From: Clostridia bacterium
GTDB lineage: Bacteria; Bacillota; Clostridia; Lachnospirales; Anaerotignaceae
Direction of reading: 5' to 3'
Length of the DNA stretch: 38,432 nt
NCBI GenBank assembly: GCA_029098265.1
Contig: JAQXNZ010000085.1
Span: 1 to 38,432 of the forward strand
Each line of letters opens with the position of its first letter. The first letter of the stretch is position 1. The notes beneath the pieces were generated by a model. It was not told the origin of the DNA. It saw only the letters and a list, made by a program, of their open reading frames with translations, and ran no database searches. The position numbers and the translations under genes are program-made. This document shows positions 17,573 to 25,619 of this stretch, piece after piece.

Positions 17573-17608
17573 AAAACCTCTCTTTCTTCGTGAAAGAGAG
17601 GTTTTTTT
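17573..17608 (+). terminator. Strong terminator of the lipoprotein gene
   Basis: AACCTCTCTTTC / GAAAGAGAGGTT form the stem around a short TTCGT loop, followed by seven T. A-tracts on the left mean it could also work on the minus strand, which suits the convergent DUF1232 gene. Confidence 0.93.
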
Positions 17609-17611
17609 AGA

Positions 17612-17804
17612 GTGTCGACAAAGTCGACACTAAGTCGAAAACAGGTTTTCGACTTGTTTAAATTAATGTATGAAGTCCTGACACTGCGCACAGCTTGTGT
17701 CTTAGGACTTCTCCGAGGTGAAGAGCGCGGTCTCCACCTCGGTTTAAAGCCTCAGAAAACCTTCCCGGTTTTCCGAACCTTTCCCGGTTATTGTAGCTAA
17801 TATC
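17612..17804 (+). repeat. Multi-hairpin dispersed repeat, copy 2 (subtype B)
   Basis: It starts directly after the terminator T-run. The palindrome GTGTCGAC-AAA-GTCGACAC is followed by the arm pair AAGTCGAAAAC/GTTTTCGACTT (17632-17655). Next is the central stem GAAGTCCT/AGGACTTC (17672/17704) extended by GACAC/GTGTC, then stem CCGAGGTG/CACCTCGG. The end block is AGAAAAC..GGTTTTCCGAACC. The left block through GTTTAAATTAATG is almost identical to copies 1 and 4, and the right block is almost identical to copy 3. It lies between convergent genes and points the same way as the lipoprotein gene. Confidence 0.85.
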
Positions 17805-17865
17805 GGGTAATTTCAAATAATTAGTTTAGTTTGTTTATATTCTGAATCTCTTTTTAAGCCTTTAT

Positions 17866-18240
17866 TTATATCGCTCTGCATAGAGCCCTTATTATCAACA
17901 CCGCCGCTAAAATCCAAATCAGTATTATCGGCAGAGCAAAGTACCATTTTTTAGGTTTTCCTCCGTCCCACAGATGCTCCGACTTGATTTTGCTTTTCTC
18001 CCATATATCCTTTGGTATAAGCTTTATAGTAACAGTCGCAAGAATAGGCAGTATAACAATATCGTCAAGATAGCCGAGCACAGGAATGAAATCCGGTATC
18101 AGGTCTATGGGTGAAAGTGCGTATGCCACCGTCAGCGCCGCAAAAATCTTTGCAGTGACAGGCGTGTCTTTGTCCTTCAAGGCAATAAATATTGCGGGTA
18201 TTTCTTTTTTCAATTTTCTCGCTTTTTCCTTTATATCCAT
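17866..18240 (-). CDS. DUF1232 (YkvA-like) small membrane protein
   Basis: 124 aa. A basic amphipathic N-terminus (DIKEKARKLKKEIPAIF) precedes the family hallmark AYALSPIDLIPDFIPVLGYLDDI (about 39-61). A hydrophobic stretch follows (VILPILATVTIKLIP), then a C-terminal membrane helix (about 99-119). DUF1232 proteins are widespread small membrane proteins of unknown biochemical role. The ribosome site is moderate (CGGAAG). It is transcribed convergently to the lipoprotein gene, with repeat copy 2 between them, and sits 42 nt downstream of the hypE-like terminator hairpin, so it is probably a separate transcript. Confidence 0.85.
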   Translation of the reverse strand: MDIKEKARKLKKEIPAIFIALKDKDTPVTAKIFAALTVAYALSPIDLIPDFIPVLGYLDDIVILPILATVTIKLIPKDIWEKSKIKSEHLWDGGKPKKWYFALPIILIWILAAVLIIRALCRAI

Positions 18241-18281
18241 ATATACGCACTTCCGTTATAAAACCATCTGTCTCTGCTTAT

Positions 18282-18311
18282 AAAAACGGCGGCATTTTCT
18301 GCCGCCGTTTT
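18282..18311 (-). terminator. Terminator of the VanW/HypE-like operon
   Basis: Perfect hairpin AAAACGGCGGCA-TTTTC-TGCCGCCGTTTT with flanking A and T runs, 2 nt past the HypE-like stop on the minus strand. Confidence 0.9.
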
Positions 18312-18312
18312 A

Positions 18313-19317
18313 TCAAAGCTTTACATTGTATATTTCGTCCTTCTCCTGGGGAATAAGCTCTGTTCTTACTCCATTTTGAGTAACGTATCTTCCTTTTTCC
18401 GTAACTCTTCCGATAACGGAGGCATTTACGCCGGCCGCCGTCAGTTTTTTTACAAGCTGTTCACCGTCAAAGGCTGTAATAATCATAGTTCCGCTGGAAA
18501 TCAGCCTGAGAGGGTTTATTCCCGCAAGTCTTGAAAGCTCCTTTGTACAGTCCAGCATCGGAATTTCATCGGCATATATCTCAACGCCTACTCCTGAGCA
18601 TTCGGCTACCTCCCATACGGCACCCAGAATACCGCCCTCAGTAGCATCATGCATGGCGGTTGCGCCGTATTCGGAAGCAATAAGCCCCTCTTTTACAACG
18701 CTTATCTTTGAAGCAAGCGCCTTTGCCTCAGCAAGCATTTCCGCTGATATCTGACCCTCAAGCTTATCGCCGTAATCGTTGGCAATTATTGAAGTGCCCT
18801 CTATAGCTGCCCACTTTGACATTATTATATGCTGTCCCGCTCTTGCTCCTCCGGATGATATAAATTTTCTTCCTTTGGATTTAGCTATGACGGTTCCGCT
18901 TATTACGGGCTTGTTTACTGCCTCTGTTATTTCCGTATGTCCTCCGAGTATCTCTATTCCGAGTTCGTCTGCCGCTTTATATGCGCCGTCTATTATATCC
19001 TTAAGGTCACTCTCTGTACTTCCCTTTGGCATAAGTGCCGTAAGAAGCAGACCGATAGGCTCCGCACCTGCCGAAGCGGCGTCATTACAGTTGATATGGA
19101 CAACAAGATATCCTGCATTACTGCCTGCCGCTGTAATCGGGTCGGTAGAAAGCACGCAAAACTCTCCGCACGTATCCACCGCAGAGCAGTCCTCACCCGT
19201 TGACGGTCTTATTATAACGTCTTTTCTTTTGTGTTTATTGTTATTGATAGGGTCAAGCACTATCCTGTTGAGTACCTCAACGGGCACCTTACCTATTTCA
19301 AGTATGTTTTCTTCCAT
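18313..19317 (-). CDS. AIR synthase-related protein (HypE-like, C-terminal Cys absent)
   Basis: 334 aa with the PurM/HypE/ThiL fold. The N-terminal domain has the nucleotide-binding segments IIRPSTGEDCSAVD, VLSTDPITAAGSNAGYLVVHINCNDAASAGAEPIGLLLTAL and EILGGHTEIT. The C-terminal domain has ATAMHDATEGGILGAVWEVAE and NPLRLISSGTMIITA. True HypE ends in a Cys (PRIC-type tail) that carries the thiocarboxamide precursor of the hydrogenase cyanide ligand. This protein ends EIYNVKL, so it cannot do that chemistry, and no other hyp gene is nearby. The substrate is unknown. It lies 15 nt after the VanW gene with a GGGAG site, so the two are co-transcribed, an unusual partnership. Confidence 0.8.
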   Translation of the reverse strand: MEENILEIGKVPVEVLNRIVLDPINNNKHKRKDVIIRPSTGEDCSAVDTCGEFCVLSTDPITAAGSNAGYLVVHINCNDAASAGAEPIGLLLTALMPKGSTESDLKDIIDGAYKAADELGIEILGGHTEITEAVNKPVISGTVIAKSKGRKFISSGGARAGQHIIMSKWAAIEGTSIIANDYGDKLEGQISAEMLAEAKALASKISVVKEGLIASEYGATAMHDATEGGILGAVWEVAECSGVGVEIYADEIPMLDCTKELSRLAGINPLRLISSGTMIITAFDGEQLVKKLTAAGVNASVIGRVTEKGRYVTQNGVRTELIPQEKDEIYNVKL

Positions 19318-19332
19318 TATATTTCTCCCAAA

Positions 19333-20883
19333 TTATGCTCCTATAACGATATCGCCGCCGATTACACCGGAGTTTTCCTCAGCTCCTATTGCAGGCAGTT
19401 CTGTACTTTCCTGCGGTGTATCCGTTGTTTCGCCTGCATTTTCGTTTCCGTTATCTCCTAAGCTGTCTGCAGGAACCGACGGTGTTTCGGGTACTGACGG
19501 AGTTTCGGGAACTGTCGGTGTTGCAGGTGTCTCAGGCTCGGCAGGCTGTACGGGTGTCTCAGGCTGGCCTATAACGGGAGTTTCCTCCATCGGCTTAGGC
19601 TTAGTGCCAACCTTTACCTCATCAGCCGTGGCGCTGTATGTGGACGATGAGAACCACTCTCTGCTTATAAGCTTATCACCTTCATATACAAGCTTATATG
19701 TATCAATCTTGGCGCCTGTCTTGCCGCTGTATACGACCTCTCTTTCGCCCTCGTACATTTCAGGGTCTTCCGTAACCTTTTCGGCAGGCTTGGCTATTGT
19801 GGCAATCCATACCTTTTCAAACTCTATTCTTCTGTCCGCATCATGTATTTCATGTCCGTATATATTGCAGACAACATTGTTATTCTCTATATATGTTTCA
19901 ATATAAACAGGATAGTCCGTATCATTCTGGAATCGGAGATTCTTATAGGTTCCCGCAACTGCGGCATCTCTGCCGAGGGGAACATATCCGACCATGAGCG
20001 AATGGTTATGTCTCTCTACAATCTTAAGCTCCGCAAATATGGCGGCGTTATATATTGTTGTCGTTACCTGACAAACACCTCCCGCTATGGCGGAAACTAT
20101 TTTTCCGTTTTCTATAACACCTGCGTTTTTATATCCGTTTGCCGCAGTCTGGGGACCGAGGGCCTCATTCATATCAAATATATCTCCCGGTTGGAGAACC
20201 GTTCCGTTTATCTTCTCACAGGCAACTCTCAAATTCTCGTTTCTGTTTTTATCACTTGCTGAGAAAGCTGTTGAAAATGAACCTATAAGCGTCTTTTCGT
20301 CCTCTGCATCTTCCTTGTCTCCCATTATGGGCGATATAGGGTCAAGGCGGCCTGCCGCAAGACAATTAATTATTTTTTCCGCTGTCTTTTCAACGTCGAT
20401 TGTAACTGTATTTTCACCAGGCTCAATTTTGTCATTGAACTCAATAAGTTTCTCCTCCAAAAGCTTTCTGTCGCATGTGTATGAAACGGGTATATCAACA
20501 GGCGACTCCTTAAGCTGTTCCAGCTCGACCTCTATTTCATCGTCCGTTCCTACAGTGCCGATTTCAAGGGCTCTGTCTATTGCCGCAGTAAAATCTGCCT
20601 CGGCGTCTATATCCTCGGATTTAATTATCCAGCTGTTTTCATCGTTCTCAAGCACTATCTCAAACTCTCCGTCAAGCAGTTCCGAAAGCTTTTCGGATGC
20701 TTCCTCGGCAGTAAGTCCGCCGACATCTACTCCGCCTATCATAACGCCCTCGTGTATAACACCCTCAGGCATTTCTTCCGTATCATTGTTCTTTTTTGAG
20801 CATCCTACCGCCGACAACACCATTATTACCGCCAGCACGGCAGATGCTGTTCTGGCAATACCGCCTTTAAACCTATTTATCAT
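19333..20883 (-). CDS. VanW-family lipoprotein with PG_binding_4 and Pro-rich tail
   Basis: 516 aa. A lipoprotein signal (AVLAVIMVLSAVGCSKK, lipidated Cys about 28) is followed by a PG_binding_4-like region (about 40-190, EGVMIGGVDVGGLTAEEA) that may contact peptidoglycan. The VanW core is at about 215-370 (LQPGDIFDMNEALGPQTAANGYKNAGVI, SAIAGGVCQVTTTIYNAAI, RHNHSLMVGYVPLGRDAAV), then a G5-like beta segment. The final 90 or so residues are a low-complexity tail (PETPVQPAEPETPATPTVPETPSVPETPSVP). VanW occurs in some vancomycin-resistance clusters but is common in ordinary Clostridia, so no resistance is implied. A promoter TTGTGA-17-TACTAT lies upstream (20981-20953). It is the first gene of an operon with the HypE-like gene. 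Confidence 0.88.
   Translation of the reverse strand: MINRFKGGIARTASAVLAVIMVLSAVGCSKKNNDTEEMPEGVIHEGVMIGGVDVGGLTAEEASEKLSELLDGEFEIVLENDENSWIIKSEDIDAEADFTAAIDRALEIGTVGTDDEIEVELEQLKESPVDIPVSYTCDRKLLEEKLIEFNDKIEPGENTVTIDVEKTAEKIINCLAAGRLDPISPIMGDKEDAEDEKTLIGSFSTAFSASDKNRNENLRVACEKINGTVLQPGDIFDMNEALGPQTAANGYKNAGVIENGKIVSAIAGGVCQVTTTIYNAAIFAELKIVERHNHSLMVGYVPLGRDAAVAGTYKNLRFQNDTDYPVYIETYIENNNVVCNIYGHEIHDADRRIEFEKVWIATIAKPAEKVTEDPEMYEGEREVVYSGKTGAKIDTYKLVYEGDKLISREWFSSSTYSATADEVKVGTKPKPMEETPVIGQPETPVQPAEPETPATPTVPETPSVPETPSVPADSLGDNGNENAGETTDTPQESTELPAIGAEENSGVIGGDIVIGA
19486..19580 (-). repeat. Tandem coding repeat in the VanW tail
   Basis: Imperfect in-frame repeats encode P-[ET]-T-P-x-x-P units (PETPSVPETPSVP). 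Units of about 18 nt are nearly identical, so the tail length probably varies between strains. Confidence 0.6.
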
Positions 20884-20952
20884 ACCAAACCCCTACTTTA
20901 AATAATTATTTATGAATGCATTTATTATCAATAAAGTTCTGACAACTATTAG

Positions 20953-20981
20953 ATAGTATCACAAAACCTATTCGTTCACAA
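20953..20981 (-). promoter_or_regulatory. Putative promoter of the VanW operon
   Basis: The minus strand has TTGTGA (20981-20976), 17 nt, then TACTAT (20958-20953), 70 nt before the ATG. Between this and 21094 lie an 11-bp tandem repeat (AAAATAACTGT, 20999-21022) and the hairpin at 21054-21086. Confidence 0.45.
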
Positions 20982-21053
20982 GGGAATTTTTAATACTTAA
21001 AATAACTGTAAAATAACTGTAACAAAGCCATGTCTTACGGCAGGAAACTGACT

Positions 21054-21086
21054 AAAGCGTGTAGGTATTTTACACCCGCACGCTTT
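21054..21086 (-). terminator. Hairpin after the vWA operon, weak terminator
   Basis: AAAGCGTG and CACGCTTT pair around 17 nt, with a nested GTGTA/TACAC option, 8 nt past the last vWA gene. Only three T follow on the minus strand, so termination would be weak or factor-assisted. Confidence 0.45.
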
Positions 21087-21094
21087 ATATACAG

Positions 21095-23827
21095 TTATTT
21101 TTTCCTGTTTCTTTTCTTGCTTGCCAGAGTTCCCGCCGCCGACTTCTTGGTAGGCTCCTCTGCCTTCTTCTCGGGCTCGGGTACCTTTGCTGTTTCTTTT
21201 CTTTCCTTTATTTTTTCCTCAAAGGCCTTTTCACCCTTTTTATTCGGTCTTGCCTTCGGCTTAAGCTTTGATGCCAGTGCGAATGCCCTGTCCGTTATCT
21301 CGGGGAACCTTCTTAACAGTATGTCCAGTATAAGAAGTATAAGCGCCAGCACCACAAGCGGTACGGATATATCACTTTTTGCCGATGTTTCGGGAAGCTC
21401 ATTCTCATACACCTGATCGGGCGATGTTATTATGCTTATATTATCATAGGAAGCAAGCTCGTCAATGACCCCGTTGTCCCTCATGCTTCTTGCATCATAT
21501 TCCTTGGAATAGCCGATTATAAAGCCCGTATTATATACGTTTTCCTCCCCGTCGGAAAGCTTTTCCGTAACGGTTATTATATATGCCCCTTCCTCGTCTG
21601 TAGGAATGGTGCATGTATATTCACCGGGCAGCACCGCCGACATATCGGTGCTGTATTCCTCGCCCTCAGCGGTTCTTATGTTTGCCGAAACGCCGACTGT
21701 TCTGCTGTCGGCAGGTATTTTTGCCGTAACAGCAGATACGCCGCCTGACGCTTCGCCCGTCACCTCAATGTCATAGAGAATATCGCTTCTCATGGAATAG
21801 CTTATTAGGTTTCTGAATATATCCAGGCCCTCATCGGAGGCTATCCAGTCCGAGGTCCATTGTCCGCTGAAATCGCTCATCCACGAAGCAGCTCTGCCAA
21901 GACCGTACTGCCATGCGGCAAGCACAGGCTCATCATCGTCACTTTTAAGCACAACGTCAGCTCTGCTTTTTGCAGTGGTGCTGACATAGCCGTGGAGCAT
22001 GGGTACGGAATCTATATTCTCCGTTATCTCAGAGCTGTCCCCTGCCGAGGGATAGAAGTCCTCATTATTCAGATAGTCCTTGCTTGCTATCGTTGTTTCA
22101 TATACAAATATCTCAGGCAAACTGGAGGATTGGTCGGCATAATAATATCTGCCGTTGCCCTGGTCGGCTATATACTGCAAAAGCTTGGTATCGGCTCCAT
22201 TGCCCACTGCTATGGTGGATATGGTTATGCCGTCCTCCCTTGCCATTCTCAGTAAATTGTCATAGCCGCTTGTTTCCGCCTGTCCGTCGGTAAGGAGTAT
22301 TATATGCTTAAGCTTTGTTTCCGTCTCCGAAAGCTTTGTGCAGGCCATTCTAAGCGCTGGCAGTATGCTTGTGCCGCCGCCTGCCTGTATCTCGCCTATT
22401 TTTTGTCCTATTTCATCAAGGTTTTCTCCTGCTTTTTGGGGTTCCACCACCCACTGTGCCTGGGAATCAAAAGCAATAATACCTATCAGGTCATCGTCAC
22501 CAAGCTCCTGTACACCTCTGTAGGCCGCTTCCTTGGCAAGGTCCATATTGCTGACGCCGCTACTGCCGTCAGCCATACTTCCCGAACGGTCAATTACCAT
22601 TATCATGGCAAGGTCTGGGTCCTCGGACTGGGTTTTTATATCCATTTCAACGGGCAACATGTCCTCCAGCGGTGTTCCGCTGTAGCCGCCCGGGCCGTAG
22701 GAATTTTCACCGCCTATGGTTATCAGTCCGCCGCCTGCATATTTTACAAAACTGTCCAAGGCCGTTATAAAATCACCGTTCATGCTGTCATAGTCCACAT
22801 CAGCCAGCACAACACAGTCGTATGCCGTAAGGCTGTCGTAGGACGAAGGTGCATTTGACGGAGATACGCTGACTGCGTTTATCTGTGCAGACTCCAAAAG
22901 CTTTCTCATGTTTTCGTCGCTTTCTCCCTCGCCTACAATGAGCACCGAGGGAAGATTTTCCGCATAGCAGTAGCCGTATATGGAATTGTTCTGGTAGAAT
23001 GTATCCTTTTGGGTTGTTATTTCCGCACGATAGGTAATCCCACCGCCTTTTTCCGCCTTATCCGTAAATACGAAGCGGTTTTCACCGTTCTTAAGGTCTA
23101 TTTCCTCATTTACAGCCAGTGCCGTACCTCTGTAAAGCTTAAGCACGGCCTTCTGAGAGCCGATGGAATCTATAATGACATTCACATCATAGTCCATATT
23201 TATATTCACATACTGAGGCACGGCTATCTCTCTTATGCCTGCCTCGCTTTCAGTCTTTCCGCTTATGTCGTATATAAGGGTCTGCACATTCTCGCTTTTA
23301 AGCAGGTTTCTTACAGATACGGCGTCTCCCTTTGTTTCGGCTCCGTCGGTTATAATAACAAGGCGCTTTCTTACGCTTTCATCATATATGCCCAAAGCCT
23401 GTTTAACGGCAGACTCTATATTAGTGCTTGTCTTTTCCACAGCCGCAGTATCTGTATTTACCGTTACATATTCATCCGTGGAGGGAACAGCCGTAACCGT
23501 TCTTCCTCCGAAAAGCGCCACTGCAGTTTTATCGCCATTTCCCTTATGGGACTGGGCAGTCTCTATAAACTCAGCGGTATCGTCAGCCCACTTTGCAGTA
23601 CTGTCCGATATGTCCGCCAAAAATACGGTCATGTCATTTTTCGCTTTATCCGTCACGGAAACGCCCGACAGTGAAAGTATAAGGGCAATGACCGTCAGCG
23701 TTCTGAACACCGTTGACACATTGGTGTACCTGTCATTTTTCATATGCTTTCGCTTTATGAATATGACAGCGGCAATCAATATGGGTATAAGAATAAGTAA
23801 GAAGGCTTTATCAGCGCTTAACGCCAT
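21095..23827 (-). CDS. Large membrane vWA protein with glutamine-amidotransferase-like segment
   Basis: 910 aa. Two N-terminal membrane helices (about 8-25 and 40-57) are followed by a vWA-like domain with a MIDAS-type DISDS (72-76) and ITDGAE. A beta-rich region comes next, then a GATase-1-like segment (about 290-395, FVKYAGGGLITIGGENSYGPGGYSGTPLEDMLPVEM). The second vWA domain has the perfect MIDAS DRSGS (413-417) and LLTDGQAE. A beta-sandwich, a final helix (about 820-840) and a very basic cytoplasmic tail (..KKRNRKK) close the protein. This layout is known from BatA/BatB-associated membrane proteins. MIDAS sites bind a metal and protein ligands, so an extracytoplasmic assembly or sensing role is likely. 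It overlaps the upstream BatA-like gene by 17 nt and is the last gene of the six-gene operon. Confidence 0.88.
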   Translation of the reverse strand: MALSADKAFLLILIPILIAAVIFIKRKHMKNDRYTNVSTVFRTLTVIALILSLSGVSVTDKAKNDMTVFLADISDSTAKWADDTAEFIETAQSHKGNGDKTAVALFGGRTVTAVPSTDEYVTVNTDTAAVEKTSTNIESAVKQALGIYDESVRKRLVIITDGAETKGDAVSVRNLLKSENVQTLIYDISGKTESEAGIREIAVPQYVNINMDYDVNVIIDSIGSQKAVLKLYRGTALAVNEEIDLKNGENRFVFTDKAEKGGGITYRAEITTQKDTFYQNNSIYGYCYAENLPSVLIVGEGESDENMRKLLESAQINAVSVSPSNAPSSYDSLTAYDCVVLADVDYDSMNGDFITALDSFVKYAGGGLITIGGENSYGPGGYSGTPLEDMLPVEMDIKTQSEDPDLAMIMVIDRSGSMADGSSGVSNMDLAKEAAYRGVQELGDDDLIGIIAFDSQAQWVVEPQKAGENLDEIGQKIGEIQAGGGTSILPALRMACTKLSETETKLKHIILLTDGQAETSGYDNLLRMAREDGITISTIAVGNGADTKLLQYIADQGNGRYYYADQSSSLPEIFVYETTIASKDYLNNEDFYPSAGDSSEITENIDSVPMLHGYVSTTAKSRADVVLKSDDDEPVLAAWQYGLGRAASWMSDFSGQWTSDWIASDEGLDIFRNLISYSMRSDILYDIEVTGEASGGVSAVTAKIPADSRTVGVSANIRTAEGEEYSTDMSAVLPGEYTCTIPTDEEGAYIITVTEKLSDGEENVYNTGFIIGYSKEYDARSMRDNGVIDELASYDNISIITSPDQVYENELPETSAKSDISVPLVVLALILLILDILLRRFPEITDRAFALASKLKPKARPNKKGEKAFEEKIKERKETAKVPEPEKKAEEPTKKSAAGTLASKKRNRKK

Positions 23828-25604
23828 TGTACTTCACCCACCATTCCGCAAGCAGTGCTATGACCGCCGCAATAATTAATACTTCCATAAGGCCTGCACC
23901 ACCCTTTGAGGCCGTTCCCGTGCTTCCCTGCACGTCCTGTCCGAACAGCGCCGAAAGCTTTGACTCACCGTCAACGGCGGCATTGACCGCTATAGTTCTT
24001 TCCGTTATTTCTCCGTCGGCGCTCTCGGATATTACCGTATAAAAGCCTGCTTCGTCAGTATCGGCATAGTCTGCCGCAGGGAAAGGCGGCGCCACTGTCC
24101 TCTCATTGCCCTCTGTATCCGCAACGGATATCCTCTGTGCCGAAGCCGAAGCATTTATATCAAGGGTATCTCCGCAGTGCGTAACTGTCTGCTCGCCGCT
24201 TCTGCCGGGCATGAACCAGTCCGCAAGATTATATATCATTACCGGAAAATCCTTTAAAAGAGGAAGGTCGGAGTCATGTATATCAAAAGTAAAAATACAC
24301 ACCTTCTGTCCGTCCTTCTCGCCCCTCATTATAAGAGGAACACCATCGGCAGAGCTTTCCGTCACTGCCCATGACGGTCTCGTGACTTCTTTTGCTTTGG
24401 CTATTATAAAGCTGAGCTCACCATCCGATGCAAGGCTTGTATTTCCCTGTGAATAGCAGTTTAATTCCCTTGTCTCCCCTACCTGCGCAATATCACTGCT
24501 CTTGTCGGGGTTTATAAGGAATATGCCTCCGTCAGTCGGGAGTATATCTGGTAATGCTCCGTCGAATATATAAAGGTCATAGCCGCTTAAATCGGCTGTT
24601 TCCATAGTTTCGGGGGTCATCTTGTAAATCTGTGTGCCCTCGGTTATTCCCAGTGCGTTTTCAAGGAAGGTGTTGCCCTCCGTCACAAGAAGCACCTTTG
24701 CCGTCTGTACCTCGTTGACAGCCACATAATAGGTATCATCGCAGGCCAGATTGTCCTCCGGTGATATTACCGCGCTTATATTTGCAGTTCCGCTGTAAAC
24801 ATCGCTAAAAACAATGCTTCTCTCCTGTCCCGCCGGTATGTTCAAATCTCCCGAGGCCACAGCCATGCTGTCGGTAAACACGGTCACTGTTCTTTCCTCG
24901 TCCGTATCCGAATAGTTTCTGACGTTGACAAGAACATTGCCCTCCGATGCCGATGCCAGTGTAACGGCACAGTTAGCAGTCTCCTTGCCCGCATAGAATA
25001 TATTGGCGTCCATATCAGAAAATTCACTGTTGTTATCGGTGAATATATAAACGCCCGCATTTGTTTTTGCCGCTTCCGATACAATAAGTCCCTTTAGGGT
25101 CTCTGTATCGTTGTTTCCGTAGGTCTGCATAACGGAAGCCACAGCTTTTTTGGCCTCCTGCTTATCGTTATCGGGGCCGTAGACCACATAGGGCTTTTCT
25201 CCGCCTGCTATGACAGTCACACTGCTCAGTGCCGAGGCCGAATCAATAAGCTTTTCAGCTCTATCTGCAACATACTCCAGCCTTGTCTGACTCATATCGG
25301 CGGCTGACATGCTAGCCGAATTGTCCAACACTATAACATAGTTATAGGCTGTTCCGAAGGCCGAAATATAAGGTCTTGCGGCGGCAAGTCCCAGAGCCGC
25401 CGCAGCGGTCAGCTGCAATATAAGCGGCAGGCTTTTTTTAAGTCTCTGCCACGGCTTTGACTGTACGCTTGTATCAGCTGCCCTCTCCCAGAGATATATA
25501 CTGGGTACGTCCACATTCTTCTGCTTTCTTTTCAGCATGTGCAGAACTATAATAACGGGTATGCCTATAAGGGCCAGCAGGCCGATAGTATTGAAAAATC
25601 CCAT
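23811..25604 (-). CDS. BatA-N/vWA membrane protein
   Basis: 597 aa. The N-terminus is the BatA/aerotolerance-regulator pattern: a membrane helix (about 8-22, LLALIGIPVIIVLHML), KRKQKNVDVPSIYLWERA, and a second helix (59-77). A vWA domain follows with MIDAS DNSAS (94-98) and IFTDNN. The middle is beta-rich, and there is a C-terminal helix (about 573-588). It is topologically parallel to the 910-aa partner, with which it probably forms a pair in the membrane. GGGAG precedes the ATG, 15 nt after the coiled-coil gene. In classical Bat operons a MoxR ATPase and a DUF58 protein precede such genes. Here an ABC transporter does. Confidence 0.88.
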   Translation of the reverse strand: MGFFNTIGLLALIGIPVIIVLHMLKRKQKNVDVPSIYLWERAADTSVQSKPWQRLKKSLPLILQLTAAAALGLAAARPYISAFGTAYNYVIVLDNSASMSAADMSQTRLEYVADRAEKLIDSASALSSVTVIAGGEKPYVVYGPDNDKQEAKKAVASVMQTYGNNDTETLKGLIVSEAAKTNAGVYIFTDNNSEFSDMDANIFYAGKETANCAVTLASASEGNVLVNVRNYSDTDEERTVTVFTDSMAVASGDLNIPAGQERSIVFSDVYSGTANISAVISPEDNLACDDTYYVAVNEVQTAKVLLVTEGNTFLENALGITEGTQIYKMTPETMETADLSGYDLYIFDGALPDILPTDGGIFLINPDKSSDIAQVGETRELNCYSQGNTSLASDGELSFIIAKAKEVTRPSWAVTESSADGVPLIMRGEKDGQKVCIFTFDIHDSDLPLLKDFPVMIYNLADWFMPGRSGEQTVTHCGDTLDINASASAQRISVADTEGNERTVAPPFPAADYADTDEAGFYTVISESADGEITERTIAVNAAVDGESKLSALFGQDVQGSTGTASKGGAGLMEVLIIAAVIALLAEWWVKYNGVKR

Positions 25605-25619
25605 AGCTTTCTCCCAAGT

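Noticed and set aside
18779-19906. 375-aa plus-strand ORF antisense to the HypE-like and VanW genes
   Set aside because: Low-complexity Ser/Pro translation, no ribosome site, and wholly inside two well-supported genes. A composition shadow.
19333-20883. VanW as evidence of vancomycin resistance
   Set aside because: No vanA/B ligase, vanH, vanX or VanRS cluster around it. VanW proteins are ordinary in Clostridia.
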